Shown: positions 50,204-61,176 of the stretch, in pieces
How positions within the stretch are numbered: position 1 is the stretch's first letter
How the letters are laid out: each line of letters starts with the position of its first letter
Origin: Amycolatopsis sp. NBC_01480
GTDB taxonomy: Bacteria > Actinomycetota > Actinomycetes > Mycobacteriales > Pseudonocardiaceae
DNA: 64,000 nucleotides
Direction of reading: 5' to 3'
Assembly (NCBI RefSeq): GCF_036227205.1
Contig: NZ_CP109442.1
Span: 1,550,001 to 1,614,000, forward strand
Program-made: the position numbers and the translations under genes
Notes under the pieces: generated by a model
Told to the model about the DNA's origin: nothing
Database searches by the model: none
Seen by the model: only the letters and a program-made list of their open reading frames with translations

Positions 50204-50713
50204 ATGACCGACGCCGCCGATTTGGTCCGCGCGCGGTTCCGTTGGATCGACGGCCACGCGGACGTCTGGGCGCTCTTCCGCGACCCGCGCGCGTTGACGG
50301 CGATGGTCGCGGCACTCGCCGACCCGTACCGAAGCCTGGGCGTTACCGCGGTCTGCGGGGTCGAGTCTCGCGGTTTCCTGCTGGGCGGCGCGGCGGCGGT
50401 GGAGCTCGGCGCCGGTTTCGTCGCCGTGCGGAAGGGCGGCCTGCTGCCGGGCGACAAGATCAGCCGCGAGGCCGCCCCCGACTACCGCGGACAGCGGCAC
50501 CGCCTGCGCCTGCAGCGCGCCGCTCTTCGCCCGGACGACCGGGTCCTGTTCGTCGACGACTGGATCGAGACCGGCAGCCAGGCCACCGCGGTCCGGGCCA
50601 TGGTCGAGGAGTGCGGCGCGACCTGGCTGGGCTGCAGTGTGATCGTCGATCAGCTCGGCGCCCCGTGGGCACGGGGGATCGTCACGACGGACGAGCTGGG
50701 AGACGCCGAATGA
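50204..50713 (+). CDS. Phosphoribosyltransferase (adenine PRT-like)
   Basis: A 169-residue type I phosphoribosyltransferase. CGVESRGFLLGGAAAVELGA and VAVRKGGLLPG match the adenine PRTase fold, and VLFVDDWIETGSQATAVRAM is the PRPP-binding loop (canonical DDxxxTG). A housekeeping apt is usually longer at the N-terminus and has a different neighbourhood, so this is probably a paralogue acting on another base. Its stop overlaps the next start (ATGA), coupling it to the kinase-like gene. Confidence 0.88.
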   Translation: MTDAADLVRARFRWIDGHADVWALFRDPRALTAMVAALADPYRSLGVTAVCGVESRGFLLGGAAAVELGAGFVAVRKGGLLPGDKISREAAPDYRGQRHRLRLQRAALRPDDRVLFVDDWIETGSQATAVRAMVEECGATWLGCSVIVDQLGAPWARGIVTTDELGDAE

Positions 50714-51477
50714 CCGGGCCCGAGGAAATCCCGCTCGCCGGCGGCAACATGAACACCGGCGTGGTGCGGGTCGGCGACACGGTCCGGCGGCCGGCCGGGC
50801 CGTGGACACCCGCGGTGCACGCGCTGCTGAAACACTTGCGCAGCACCGGTTTTCGCGGGGCACCGCGGCCGCTCGGGCTGGACGATCAAGGCCGCGAAGT
50901 ACTCACCTACGCCGAGGGGCCGGTAGTCCACCCGGACCACCCCGAGACCATGGAGCCCGACGCCGCGCTCACCCGTGTGGCCCGCCTGATCCGGGACTTC
51001 CACGACGCCGTCGCGGGATTCGAGCCGCCGCCGGACGCGCGATGGCAGGTCGTGATCCCGGGTGACGGGGCCGAGATCATCGCCCACCACGACCTCGCGC
51101 CGTGGAACCTCGTCGCCGGAGCGGAGTGGGTGTTCATCGACTGGGACACCGCCGCGCCCGGGACCCGGCTCTGGGACCTGGCCTACGCCGCGCCCGCCTT
51201 CGCGCCGCTGCGACCGGGGACGCCGCGGGCCGAGGCGAAGCGCCGACTACGCCTGTTCGCCGACGCGTACGGCCTCGACCAGCAGCAGCGCAAGAAGCTC
51301 GCCCAGCTCATGGGACCGCGATCCCGATCGATGTATACCCACCTCAAAACCCAAGCTGAACAAGGAAATCAGCCGTGGGCGCGGCTGTGGCACGAGTGTC
51401 ACGGCCGCGTCTGGCTCGCCGCCGCCGATTACCTCGACGCGCACGCCGAGGACTGGAGGGCAGCGCTGCTGGCCTGA
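50710..51477 (+). CDS. Aminoglycoside-phosphotransferase-fold kinase
   Basis: A 255-residue small-molecule kinase of the APH fold. The Brenner motif is IIAHHDLAPWNLVAG (catalytic Asp in HHDLAPWN), and the metal-binding Asp lies in EWVFIDWDTAAPG. It could phosphorylate a nucleoside-like, amino-sugar or choline-like compound; resistance is not implied. It is fused by overlap to the phosphoribosyltransferase, which suggests a two-step salvage or modification pathway. Its TGA directly abuts the convergent stop of the acyl-CoA dehydrogenase (TGATCA). Confidence 0.87.
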   Translation: MTGPEEIPLAGGNMNTGVVRVGDTVRRPAGPWTPAVHALLKHLRSTGFRGAPRPLGLDDQGREVLTYAEGPVVHPDHPETMEPDAALTRVARLIRDFHDAVAGFEPPPDARWQVVIPGDGAEIIAHHDLAPWNLVAGAEWVFIDWDTAAPGTRLWDLAYAAPAFAPLRPGTPRAEAKRRLRLFADAYGLDQQQRKKLAQLMGPRSRSMYTHLKTQAEQGNQPWARLWHECHGRVWLAAADYLDAHAEDWRAALLA

Positions 51478-52632
51478 TCAAGCCACGCCGAGGTGCCGCG
51501 CGATCAGCATCCGCTGCACCTCGCTGGTCCCCTCGCCGATCTCCAGGATCTTGGCGTCACGGTAGAACCGGCCGACCGGGAACTCGTTCATGAAGCCGTA
51601 GCCGCCGAAGATCTGGGTGGCGTCGCGGGCATTGTCCATGGCGGCGTTGGAGGCGACGAGCTTCGCGATCGAAGCTTCCTTCTTGAACGGCTCACCGCGG
51701 AGCATCTTCGACGCCGCCTGGTAGTACGCCAGGCGCGCGGTGTGCGTGCGCACCTCCATGTCCGCGATCTTGAACTGGATCGCCTGGTACTCCCCGATAC
51801 GGTGGCCGAACGCCACGCGGTCCTTCGCGTACTTCAGGCACTCGTCGACGCAGCCCTGCGCCAGACCCACGCTCACCGCGGCGATCGCGACGCGACCTTC
51901 GTCCAAAATAGACAGGAACTGCGCGTAACCACGGCCCCGCGTGCCGACCAGGTTCGAGGCCGGGACCCGGACGTCCGAAAAGGACAGCTCGTGGGTGTCC
52001 GAGCAGTTCCAGCCGACCTTCGAGTACTTGCGCGCCACGGCGAAGCCCGGGGTGCCGGCCGGGACGATGATCGCGGAGATCTCCTTGCGGCCGTTCTCCA
52101 TCACGTCGGTGACGGCCGTGACGGTGACCAGCCGGGTGATGTCGGTGCCGGAGTTCGTGATGAACGCCTTGCTGCCGTTGATCACCCAGTCCTCGCCGTC
52201 GAGCTTGGCGCGGGTGCGCGTGGCGCCGGCGTCCGAGCCGCCGCCCGGTTCGGTCAGGCCGAAGCCGCCCAGCGCCTCGCCCGTGCACAGGGCGGGCAGC
52301 CAGGTTTCCTTCTGCTCCTGCGTGCCGAAGCGGTAGATCGGCATCGCCCCGAGCGAGACGCCCGCCTCGAGCGTGATGGCCACCGACGAGTCGATCCGGG
52401 CCAGCTCCTCCAGCGCCAGGCAGAGCGCGAAGTAGTCACCGCCCATGCCGCCGAACTCCTCGGCGAACGGCAGGCCGAACAGGCCCATGCCGCCCATCTT
52501 GGCCACGATCTCGTACGGGAACTCCTCCTTCTCGTACATCGGGCCGATCACCGGCGCGACCTCCGCCTGCGCGAAGTCCTCGACCGTCTTGCGGAGTGCC
52601 TCGTACTCTTCGTCCAGGCGGAAGTCGATCAC
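51478..52632 (-). CDS. Acyl-CoA dehydrogenase of the branched-chain-acid operon
   Basis: A 384-residue acyl-CoA dehydrogenase: [40 protein letters not shown] and [20 protein letters not shown]. The residue before GTSEVQR is Glu367 ([10 protein letters not shown]), the base used by short-, medium- and methyl-branched-chain enzymes; isovaleryl-CoA dehydrogenases usually have Gly or Ala there and use a different Glu. The GTG start overlaps the carboxylase alpha stop (GTGA). It should supply or consume an enoyl-CoA linked to the carboxylase. A FadE19-like role is inferred from the operon. Confidence 0.92.
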   Translation of the reverse strand: MIDFRLDEEYEALRKTVEDFAQAEVAPVIGPMYEKEEFPYEIVAKMGGMGLFGLPFAEEFGGMGGDYFALCLALEELARIDSSVAITLEAGVSLGAMPIYRFGTQEQKETWLPALCTGEALGGFGLTEPGGGSDAGATRTRAKLDGEDWVINGSKAFITNSGTDITRLVTVTAVTDVMENGRKEISAIIVPAGTPGFAVARKYSKVGWNCSDTHELSFSDVRVPASNLVGTRGRGYAQFLSILDEGRVAIAAVSVGLAQGCVDECLKYAKDRVAFGHRIGEYQAIQFKIADMEVRTHTARLAYYQAASKMLRGEPFKKEASIAKLVASNAAMDNARDATQIFGGYGFMNEFPVGRFYRDAKILEIGEGTSEVQRMLIARHLGVA

Positions 52633-54620
52633 TGCTTCTCCTCGGTCGGGCTGATCACAGCCAGCGTCTCGTCCAGCGCGACCTGCTGGCCGGCGCGGAC
52701 GGAAAGCTCACTCACCACACCGTCGATCGGCGCGGTCACGGTGTGCTCCATCTTCATCGCCTCGACGATCAGCAACGGCGTGCCCGCGCTGACCTCGTCG
52801 CCGGCGGCGACCTTCACCACGAGCACGGTGCCCGGCATGGGACTGGTGACCGGCCCGGCGCCCGCGGCTTCCCCGCGCGCCGAAAGCCGCACTTCCTGGT
52901 CGGAGAAAGCAAAACTGCGTCCCTCGCCGGCCAGCCAGACTGTCCTTTCCGGACTTGAAGCACGCCGGTAACGCAGGAATCCTTGCGGCTGACGGACTTC
53001 CAGCAGATCGCCGTCGCGGCGGGCCGAAACCCGCACCGGCTCGGCGTCGTCCACCGTCACGGTGGCGTCGGCCGGAGTGCCCTCGACGCGGACCACGGCC
53101 TGTGTGGTCGAGCAGCGCAGCCGGAACGTCACGCCACCGGTGGCGCCGAGGCGCCAGCCGTTCGGCACGTCCCACGGGTCCACAGTGGACCCGCTGGGCT
53201 GCAGCGAGAGCAGCCGGTCCATCGCCGCGGCCACGAAGAACTCGGCCGGGATGTCGCCGGCGACCAGCTCGTCCAGCCGCCGGTCCACCAGCTCGGTGTC
53301 GAGCCGGCCCGCGCGGACGTCCTCGTCGGCCAGCAATCCGCGCAGGAACGCGATATTCGTGCCGACGCCCAGCAACGCGGTGTCGGCCAGCGCGAGGTCC
53401 AGCTTGCGCAGCGCCGACGCGCGGTCCGGGCCGTACGCGATGACCTTGGCCAGCATCGGGTCGTAATTCGAGCCGATCACGGCGCCCTCGGTCATCCACG
53501 AGTCGACGCGCACGCCTTCGCCCGAAGGCTCGTGCACGGCCAGCACCGTGCCGCCGGTCGGGATGAACCCTCGCGCCGGATCCTCGGCGTACACCCGCGC
53601 TTCGATGGCGTGGCCTTCGAGCCGGACGTCCTCCTGGCGCAGCGTCAGCGGTTCGCCGGCGGCGATCCGGACCTGCCACGAGACAAGGTCGAGGCCGGTC
53701 ACCATCTCCGTGACCGGGTGCTCGACCTGCAGCCGGGTGTTCATCTCCATGAAGAAGAACTCGTCCGGGTCGTGCGCCGACAGGATGAACTCGACGGTGC
53801 CCGCGCCGACGTAGCCCACGGACCGCGCGGCCTCGGCGGCAGCCGCGCCCATCTTGGCGCGTTTGGCTTCGTCGAGCAGCACCGAAGGCGCCTCTTCGAT
53901 GATCTTCTGGTGCCGCCGCTGCAGGCTGCACTCGCGCTCGCCGAGGTGCAGCACGGTCCCGTGCGCGTCGGCCAGCACCTGGATCTCGATGTGCCGCGGG
54001 GTGGTGACGAACCGCTCCATCAGCAGCGTGTCGTCGCCGAACGAGCCCTTGGCCTCGCGTCGCGCGGACTCGATCGCGGCGTCCAGTTCGGACTCCGCGT
54101 GCACCAGCCGCATGCCCTTGCCGCCACCGCCGGCGGACGGCTTGAGCAGCAGCGGGTACCCGACTTTCGCGGCCGCCTCGGCGAAACCGCCCTCGGGAAT
54201 GTCCATATCGGACGCTCCGGGCACGACCGGCACCCCGGCCGCGGACACCGTGGCCTTGGCGTGGATCTTGTCGCCCATCGCGTCGATCGCGCTCGGCGGC
54301 GGCCCGATGAAGACCAGGCCGGCCTCCTCGCAGGCCCGGGCGAACCCGGCGTTCTCGGCCAGGAAGCCGTACCCCGGATGCACGGCTTGCGCACCCGTGT
54401 CCCGCGCGGCTTGCACGATCGCCGGTATCGACAAATAGCTTTTCGCCGCTTCGGCCGGGCCGATGCGGACCGCGGTGTCCGCCTCACGCACGTGCTTCGC
54501 GTCAGCGTCCGCGTCGCTGTACACCGCGACCGAACGGACGCCCAGCGCGCGCAGCGACCGGATGACCCGGACCGCGATCTCCCCGCGGTTGGCGACTAGA
54601 ACAGTGGTGAACACACTCAT
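52629..54620 (-). CDS. Acyl-CoA carboxylase alpha subunit: biotin carboxylase plus biotin carrier
   Basis: A 663-residue protein: biotin-carboxylase domain ([40 protein letters not shown] for [23 protein letters not shown]), a middle BT-like region and the C-terminal carrier with biotinyl Lys623 (EAMKMEHTV). It carboxylates its own biotin with ATP and bicarbonate. The start overlaps the carboxyltransferase stop (ATGA). The order carboxyltransferase, carboxylase, dehydrogenase matches mycobacterial accD1-accA1-fadE19, which makes a methylcrotonyl-CoA carboxylase in leucine breakdown. Confidence 0.94.
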   Translation of the reverse strand: MSVFTTVLVANRGEIAVRVIRSLRALGVRSVAVYSDADADAKHVREADTAVRIGPAEAAKSYLSIPAIVQAARDTGAQAVHPGYGFLAENAGFARACEEAGLVFIGPPPSAIDAMGDKIHAKATVSAAGVPVVPGASDMDIPEGGFAEAAAKVGYPLLLKPSAGGGGKGMRLVHAESELDAAIESARREAKGSFGDDTLLMERFVTTPRHIEIQVLADAHGTVLHLGERECSLQRRHQKIIEEAPSVLLDEAKRAKMGAAAAEAARSVGYVGAGTVEFILSAHDPDEFFFMEMNTRLQVEHPVTEMVTGLDLVSWQVRIAAGEPLTLRQEDVRLEGHAIEARVYAEDPARGFIPTGGTVLAVHEPSGEGVRVDSWMTEGAVIGSNYDPMLAKVIAYGPDRASALRKLDLALADTALLGVGTNIAFLRGLLADEDVRAGRLDTELVDRRLDELVAGDIPAEFFVAAAMDRLLSLQPSGSTVDPWDVPNGWRLGATGGVTFRLRCSTTQAVVRVEGTPADATVTVDDAEPVRVSARRDGDLLEVRQPQGFLRYRRASSPERTVWLAGEGRSFAFSDQEVRLSARGEAAGAGPVTSPMPGTVLVVKVAAGDEVSAGTPLLIVEAMKMEHTVTAPIDGVVSELSVRAGQQVALDETLAVISPTEEKQ

Positions 54621-56233
54621 CACATCCGGAAGACGCCGTAGTTGACCTCGGGCAGGGGCGCGTTGGCCGCGGCCGACAGCGCGAGCCCGAGCACCGTGCG
54701 GGTGTCCGCCGGGTCGATCACCCCGTCGTCCCACAGCCTCGCGGTGGAGTAGTACGGGCTGCCTTGTGCCTCGTACTGCTCGCGGATCGGGTCCTTGAAG
54801 GTCTCCTCGTCCTCGGCGGACCACTCGCCGCCGCGGGCCTCGATCGAGTCCCGGCGGACCGTGGACAGCACCGAAGCCGCCTGTTCCCCGCCCATCACGG
54901 AAATCCGCGCATTGGGCCACATCCACAGGAACCGCGGCGAGTACGCCCGGCCGCACATCGAGTAGTTCCCGGCGCCGAACGAGCCGCCGATGATCACGGT
55001 GAACTTCGGCACCCGCGCGCAGGCGACGGCGGTGACCATCTTGGCGCCGTGCTTGGCGATGCCGCCCGCCTCGTACGCCTTGCCGACCATGAAGCCGGTG
55101 ATGTTCTGGAGGAACAGCAACGGGATCGAACGGCGGTCGCACAGTTCGATGAAGTGCGCGCCCTTCATCGCCGACTCGGAGAACAGCACGCCGTTGTTCG
55201 CGACGATGCCGACCGGGTGACCGTGGATGTGCGCGAAGCCGGTGACGAGCGTCGAGCCGTACTCCTTCTTGAACTCCGCGAACCGGCTGCCGTCGGTGAT
55301 GCGGGCGATCACCTCGCGGACGTCGTACGGCGTGCGCGGGTCGGTCGGCACCACGCCGTACAGCTCGCGCGGGTCGACGACCGGCTCCTCGGTGGGCAGC
55401 ACGTCCCACGGCCGCGGCGTGCGCGGGCCGAGGGTGGAGACGATGGAGCGGACGATGCGCAGCGCGTGCGCGTCGTCGTCCGCCAGGTGGTCGGTGACGC
55501 CGGACTGGCGCGAGTGCACGTCGCCGCCGCCCAGCTCCTCGGCCGTGACGACCTCGCCGGTCGCGGCCTTCACCAGGGGCGGGCCGCCGAGGAAGATCGT
55601 GCCCTGGTTGCGCACGATCACCGCTTCGTCGCTCATGGCGGGCACGTACGCGCCGCCCGCGGTACACGAGCCGAGCACGGCGGCGATCTGCGGGATGCCC
55701 CGCGCGGACATGGTGGCCTGGTTGTAGAAGATGCGGCCGAAGTGCTCCCGGTCGGGGAACACGTCGTCCTGGCGCGGCAGGAACGCGCCGCCCGAGTCGA
55801 CCAGGTAGATGCACGGAAGGTTGTTGTGCAGCGCCACTTCCTGGGCGCGCAGGTGCTTCTTGACGGTCAGCGGGTAGTAGGTGCCGCCCTTGACCGTGGC
55901 GTCGTTGGCCACGATCACGCACTCGCGGCCGGACACCCGCCCGATGCCGGTGATCACGCCGGCGGACGGGGCCTCGTCGTCGTACAGGCCGTTCGCCGCC
56001 AGCGGGGAGAGCTCCAGGAACGGCGAACCCGGGTCGAGCAGCGTGTCGACGCGGTCGCGCGGCAGGAGCTTGCCGCGCTCGACGTGCCGCGCGCGCGACT
56101 TCTCCGGCCCGCCGAGGCGCGCGGCGGCCAGCCGCTTGCGCAGGTCCTCCACCAGTTCGGCGTGCGAGGTGACGCTGCGGGCGAACGGTTCGCTCCGCGG
56201 ATCCGCGGAGCTGCTCAGTACCGGCGTGTCCAT
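54620..56233 (-). CDS. Acyl-CoA carboxylase beta subunit (methylcrotonyl-CoA carboxylase type)
   Basis: A 537-residue carboxyltransferase. The stretches [40 protein letters not shown] and [20 protein letters not shown] are characteristic of methylcrotonyl-CoA carboxylase beta rather than propionyl-CoA carboxylase. It transfers CO2 from biotin to the enoyl-CoA, giving 3-methylglutaconyl-CoA from leucine. First gene of the operon. Two copies of a 16-bp palindrome lie 17-60 bp upstream, the probable repressor sites. Confidence 0.93.
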   Translation of the reverse strand: MDTPVLSSSADPRSEPFARSVTSHAELVEDLRKRLAAARLGGPEKSRARHVERGKLLPRDRVDTLLDPGSPFLELSPLAANGLYDDEAPSAGVITGIGRVSGRECVIVANDATVKGGTYYPLTVKKHLRAQEVALHNNLPCIYLVDSGGAFLPRQDDVFPDREHFGRIFYNQATMSARGIPQIAAVLGSCTAGGAYVPAMSDEAVIVRNQGTIFLGGPPLVKAATGEVVTAEELGGGDVHSRQSGVTDHLADDDAHALRIVRSIVSTLGPRTPRPWDVLPTEEPVVDPRELYGVVPTDPRTPYDVREVIARITDGSRFAEFKKEYGSTLVTGFAHIHGHPVGIVANNGVLFSESAMKGAHFIELCDRRSIPLLFLQNITGFMVGKAYEAGGIAKHGAKMVTAVACARVPKFTVIIGGSFGAGNYSMCGRAYSPRFLWMWPNARISVMGGEQAASVLSTVRRDSIEARGGEWSAEDEETFKDPIREQYEAQGSPYYSTARLWDDGVIDPADTRTVLGLALSAAANAPLPEVNYGVFRM

Positions 56234-56249
56234 GACTCCCCGTCGCGAG

Positions 56250-56265
56250 GTTAGCGTTCGTTAAC
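56250..56265. promoter_or_regulatory. TetR operator, site 1 (one mismatch)
   Basis: GTTAGCGTTCGTTAAC, the same palindrome as the other two sites with one changed base in the right arm. It lies 17 bp upstream of the carboxylase beta start. Confidence 0.75.
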
Positions 56266-56277
56266 TTCACCTCGGAT

Positions 56278-56293
56278 GTTAGCGAGCGCTAAC
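56278..56293. promoter_or_regulatory. TetR operator, site 2 (perfect)
   Basis: GTTAGCGAGCGCTAAC: 7-bp arms GTTAGCG and CGCTAAC around AG. Centre-to-centre distance to site 1 is 28 bp, allowing cooperative binding. Confidence 0.8.
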
Positions 56294-56341
56294 CGGAGTG
56301 TCCAGCGGGGACCCCTGTGATCCGGGCCCGCCCGCGAAAAA

Positions 56342-56385
56342 GGCCCGTGGGCGGCGGCGCCGGTCAGCACCACCGCCCACGGGCC
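56342..56385 (-). terminator. Terminator of the SGNH hydrolase gene
   Basis: On the minus strand GGCCCGTGGGCGG and CCGCCCACGGGCC form a perfect 13-bp stem, followed by TTTTT. It starts 18 bp after the stop codon at 56403. Confidence 0.85.
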
Positions 56386-56402
56386 GGGGAAAAACGGGCT
56401 GA

Positions 56403-57212
56403 TCAGCCGATCGCGGAGGTCAGCGGGGAGTAGTAGCCGCCCCGCTGGCCGGCGGCCGTCGGGTGGTACGACTCGTCCACCGGCCAGGTGAGGCTGTGCA
56501 GGTAGTCGCCGGCCGAGGAGCAGATGTTGTGCCCGTCGAACGCCGACCGGACGTCCACGAACTGGGCACCGGCCGCCGAGGCCCGCGCCGAGATCACGCC
56601 GGCGATGGTGTCCGCGCCGGAGTTGATCGCGGAGCGCTTGGTGTCGCTCAGGCCGACGCTGCAGGAACCCGGCACGGTGTAGAAGCGCGGGTAGGACAGC
56701 ACCACGAGCTTGGCGCTGGGCGCCTTCGCCTTGACCGCCGCGTACACCTTGTCCAGCAGGCCCGGGAGGGTGTTCTGGACGTAGGCCTTCGCGGTGTTCA
56801 CCCGGTCCACACAGGTCTGGTCGCTGTTCAGGGTGCAGGTGGTGATCACGTCGGTGAAGCCGGCGTCGTTGCCGCCGACGGTCACCGTCACCAGGCCGGC
56901 GTTGGACGGCATCGAGCCGATCTGGGTCAGCACGTCACCCGTCTTCGCGCCGGAGCAGGCGAGGAAGGTGAACGTGGTGCCGCTGTGGGCGTTGGCGTAC
57001 AGCTGGCCGTACGCGTTGGCGCTGCGCTTGCAGGCACCGGAACTGCCGTAGTCCCCGGCGCCGACTCCCGAGGAGTAGGAGTCGCCGAGGGCCACGTAAC
57101 TGGTGGCCGCGCCGGCGGTGCCGGCCAAGCCGAGGCAAGCGAGTAGAGCGACCCCCAGGGCCGCGCACATCCGTTGGAGGTTTCGAGTGGTGGAACGGGC
57201 GGGAACAGCCAT
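56403..57212 (-). CDS. Secreted SGNH/GDSL-family lipase or esterase
   Basis: A 269-residue exported SGNH hydrolase. A signal peptide (to about TAGAA, residue 36) is followed by block I YVALGDSYSSGVGAG (nucleophile Ser45), block III VTVGGNDAG and block V DESYHPTAAGQ (catalytic Asp and His). Six cysteines in the mature part can make three disulfides, as in Streptomyces SGNH esterases. It cleaves ester bonds of lipids outside the cell. GGAGTGA precedes the ATG by about five bases. It separates the carboxylase operon from its presumed regulator but has its own terminator. Confidence 0.92.
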   Translation of the reverse strand: MAVPARSTTRNLQRMCAALGVALLACLGLAGTAGAATSYVALGDSYSSGVGAGDYGSSGACKRSANAYGQLYANAHSGTTFTFLACSGAKTGDVLTQIGSMPSNAGLVTVTVGGNDAGFTDVITTCTLNSDQTCVDRVNTAKAYVQNTLPGLLDKVYAAVKAKAPSAKLVVLSYPRFYTVPGSCSVGLSDTKRSAINSGADTIAGVISARASAAGAQFVDVRSAFDGHNICSSAGDYLHSLTWPVDESYHPTAAGQRGGYYSPLTSAIG

Positions 57213-57328
57213 GGGTCACTCCTGTCGTGACAGCTCAACGAGGTAAAGCAATACCAGGTGGTTTCCCCACTGGACACCCTTAAAAGTGCCCTGCCGCCAC
57301 TTGGCCCAGGCCGGAAGTCGGACCGGAG

Positions 57329-57344
57329 GTTAGCGCTCGCTAAC
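57329..57344. promoter_or_regulatory. TetR operator, site 3 (perfect, autoregulatory)
   Basis: GTTAGCGCTCGCTAAC, the reverse complement of site 2. It overlaps the -35 region of the TetR promoter, whose -10 box TACTAT (57354-57359) lies six bases before the ATG at 57366, so the message is probably leaderless. Confidence 0.8.
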
Positions 57345-57365
57345 CGGCGGTCCTACTATGGCCGG

Positions 57366-57956
57366 ATGCCGGCGAACCCCACCCCACTCGTGACTGGCGA
57401 GAAGGCGAACAGGCGGGAACAGATCATGGCCGCCGCCGCCGAGCTGTTCGCCCACCACGGCTTCCACGGCGTGGGCATCGACGACATCGGCGCCGCGGTG
57501 GGCATTTCGGGCCCCGCGCTGTACCGCCACTTCCGCAGCAAGGACGCCATCCTCGGCGAGATGCTGAACTCGATCAGCCACTACCTGCTCGACGGCGGCA
57601 CCGAGCGCGCGGCGATCGGGGGCTCGGCCGGCGAGCTGCTGGCCGCGCTCGTGCGGTTCCACGTGGACTTCGCGCTCGACCACCCGGCGCTGATCACGGT
57701 GCAGGAGCGGAACCTGGCGAATCTCACCGACAGTGACCGCAAAGAGGTCCGGGCGCTGCAACGCCAGTACGTCGAGGTATGGGTGCGGGCGATCCGTGAC
57801 GCCGTCCCCGGGCTCGAGGAGCGCGAGGCGCGGTCGGCGGCGCACGCGGTTTTCGGCTTGATCAATTCGACGCCGTACAACCGCCATCTCGGTGACGGCG
57901 AGCTCGCCGACCTGCTCTGCCGGCTCGCGCTGGGCGCACTTTCGGCGGCCGGCTGA
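57366..57956 (+). CDS. TetR-family repressor of the acyl-CoA carboxylase operon
   Basis: A 196-residue TetR: helix-turn-helix GFHGVGIDDIGAAVGISGPA then LYRHFRSKDAILG at about 35-75, and an all-helical C-terminal domain. The start at MPANPTPLVTGEKA is set by the -10 box and by the operator overlap; the frame is open to 57258 but that lies upstream of the promoter. It should bind the three GTTAGCG-N2-CGCTAAC sites and thereby control the carboxylase operon and itself. BkaR (Rv2506) of Mycobacterium has this role in branched-chain amino acid breakdown; orthology is inferred. Confidence 0.9.
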   Translation: MPANPTPLVTGEKANRREQIMAAAAELFAHHGFHGVGIDDIGAAVGISGPALYRHFRSKDAILGEMLNSISHYLLDGGTERAAIGGSAGELLAALVRFHVDFALDHPALITVQERNLANLTDSDRKEVRALQRQYVEVWVRAIRDAVPGLEEREARSAAHAVFGLINSTPYNRHLGDGELADLLCRLALGALSAAG

Positions 57957-57983
57957 TCCGCCGGATTCGGGGTATCCCCACGG

Positions 57984-58508
57984 ATGCCGGTGCTGGTGTT
58001 TGATAGGCACGTGACCCCGGACCGGAGCGAGGATGAGCAGCGGCTCGTCGAGAAGGCGCAACGCGCGCTCGTCGCCATCAGCCTCGGCGAAGACGCCGAA
58101 GCGCTCGACGAGGTCACGCCGTCTTCCGAGGAGCCGAAGGAGCGCTCGGACGAGACGAAAGCGCTGATGCTGCTGCTGTTCGGCGAGTGCAGCACCATGG
58201 TGTCCACGCTCGGTGACGGCGGGACGGCACCGGTGAAGGTCCAGGTTTTCGACGAGGACGGCGAAGAGGTTTCCATCGACCAGGCCGACCCGCCGGTGCG
58301 CACCGCGGTCCGCACGCTGCTCGCCGAGGTCCACGGCAACACCGCCGCCGCGCAGGAGCAGGTCGAGATCGCGCTCGCCAACGCCGCGCCGAACGAGGTC
58401 GACAGCCTGGTCCTGCAGGCCCTGCGCTGGACGATCCGGCTGTCGGTCGAATGCCTGGAGCGGGACCTGCCGGTCGCGGACTGGATCTCGGACGCCGTCG
58501 ACGGCTGA
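57984..58508 (+). CDS. Hypothetical acidic protein
   Basis: A 174-residue protein with no family recognised. It is acidic, without membrane segments, and has a likely helical C-terminal half (ALRWTIRLSVECLERDLPVA). The N-terminus may start instead at the GTG at 58011 (VTPDRSEDEQRLVEKAQRAL), which gives 165 residues. It lies 27 bp downstream of the TetR gene and may be co-transcribed with it. Palindrome family B follows its stop. Confidence 0.72.
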   Translation: MPVLVFDRHVTPDRSEDEQRLVEKAQRALVAISLGEDAEALDEVTPSSEEPKERSDETKALMLLLFGECSTMVSTLGDGGTAPVKVQVFDEDGEEVSIDQADPPVRTAVRTLLAEVHGNTAAAQEQVEIALANAAPNEVDSLVLQALRWTIRLSVECLERDLPVADWISDAVDG

Positions 58509-58536
58509 GCGCCCCCGGGTCCCCGCAAGCCGAGGC

Positions 58537-58589
58537 GCCGTCAAGGACTCCTTACCGGCGTCCCACGCGGGTAAGGAGTCCTTGACGGC
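58537..58589. terminator. Palindrome family B, copy 2
   Basis: 25-bp arms, GCCGTCAAGGACTCCTTACC + GGCGT and near-complement (one mismatch), around CCC. It lies between the convergent ends of the hypothetical gene (58508) and metX (58606), so bidirectional termination fits. Copy 1 is at 24272. Confidence 0.8.
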
Positions 58590-58605
58590 TTTCAGGCCCC
58601 GGAGA

Positions 58606-59735
58606 TCAGCCGAGCAGGGACTTCACCAGCGCGCCGATCTGGCCGCTCTCGATCAGGAACGAATCGTGGCCGTACGGCGAGGAAACCACCGCGGCCTCGC
58701 CGCCGGCCGCGCCCGCGATCTCCGCCGACTGGTACAGCGGGTACAGCCGGTCGCTGTCCACGCCGGCGACCACGGTCCGCGCGGTGACCTGCGCCAGCGC
58801 CGCACCGATCCCGCCGCGGTCCCGGCCGATGTCGTGCGTGTTCATCGACTCCGTCAGCACCACGTACGAGCCCGCGTCGAAGCGCGCGGCCAGCTTCTCC
58901 GCGTGGTGGTCCAAATAGGACTCGACGGCGAACCGCCCGCCGCGCAACGGGTCCTCCTCGCCCTGGTACCGGCGGCCGAAGCGCTGGGCCAGCTCGGGCT
59001 CGCTGCGGTAGGTCACGTGCGCGATCCGCCGGGCGACGCCGAGGCCGCGGTGCGGGCCTTCGCCGTCGGGACGGCCGTAGTAGTCCCCGCCGTGCCAGCC
59101 CGGGTCGGAGCGGATGGCGTGCAGCTGCGGGGCGGCCCAGGCGATCTGCTCGGCCGAGGCCCGCGCCGTGGACGCCAGCACCAGCACCGAATCCACCCGA
59201 TCGGGCGTGGAAACGGCCCATTCGAGCGCCCGCATGCCGCCCATCGACCCGCCCGCGACGGCCGCCCAGCGGTACACGCCGAGCGCGTCCGCGAGCGCCT
59301 CTTCGGTGCGCACCTGGTCCCGCGCCGTCACGACGGGGAAGCGGCTGCCGTACGGCCGCCCGTCTTCGGCGTCGGACGAAGGCCCGGTCGAGCCCTGGCA
59401 GCCGCCGAGCACGTTCGGGACCACCACGAACAGCTCGTCGGTGTCGAAGGCCTTGCCCGGCCCGATCAGCCCGTCCCACCAGCCCGGGCTGGGGTGGCCC
59501 GGCTCAGCGGGGCCGGCCGCGTGGCTGTCGCCGGTGAGGGCGTGCTCGATGAGGACGGCGTTGGAGCCGTCGGAGTTCAGCGTGCCCCAGGTTTCGTACG
59601 CGAGGGTGTACGACGGCAGCGAGCCACCGGCCTCCAGCGCGAGCGCGCCGGGGCCGGTGAACCACTTTCGCCGGCCGGGCGGGTCACCCGGCCGCCATGC
59701 TCCGGTGACCGGCGGGAGACCGGTGCCGGAATCCG

Positions 59736-59739
<4 letters not shown>
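58606..59739 (-). CDS. metX: Homoserine O-acetyltransferase
   Basis: A 377-residue MetX of the alpha/beta-hydrolase fold: NAVLIEHALTGDSHAAGPAE, nucleophile elbow VAGGSMGGMRALEW (Ser) and the C-terminal GHDSFLIE with catalytic His. It makes O-acetylhomoserine for methionine synthesis. The GTG start overlaps the metY stop (GTGA), so the two enzymes are translated together in the metY-metX order usual in actinobacteria. The frame is open far upstream in a different product's sequence, so the start is set by overlap and homology. Confidence 0.95.
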
Positions 59740-61043
<1,304 letters not shown>

Positions 61044-61084
61044 CGACTTCTCCTTGCGGCTCAATGGGATCGGCTCCGTGGTCG

Positions 61085-61113
61085 AAGCTAGCTCGGCCGA
61101 ACGGAGCACCCAA
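61085..61113 (-). promoter_or_regulatory. Candidate metYX promoter
   Basis: On the minus strand TTGGGT (complement of 61108-61113), 17 bp, TAGCTT (complement of 61085-61090). A GC-rich hairpin (61114-61136) lies just upstream and may end transcription from the methyltransferase gene. Confidence 0.45.
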
Positions 61114-61176
61114 GGGCTCCCACGGGGTGGGAGTCCCCGTCCCAACGTACGCCGGTCACCGCGCCCGGCCGGCCCT

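Noticed and set aside
50710..51477. Antibiotic resistance gene
   Set aside because: The APH fold is shared by many small-molecule kinases, and the coupling to a phosphoribosyltransferase points elsewhere.
61044..61176. SAM riboswitch before metY
   Set aside because: No GGCAACC-type core, and the best promoter gives a leader of only about 35 bases.
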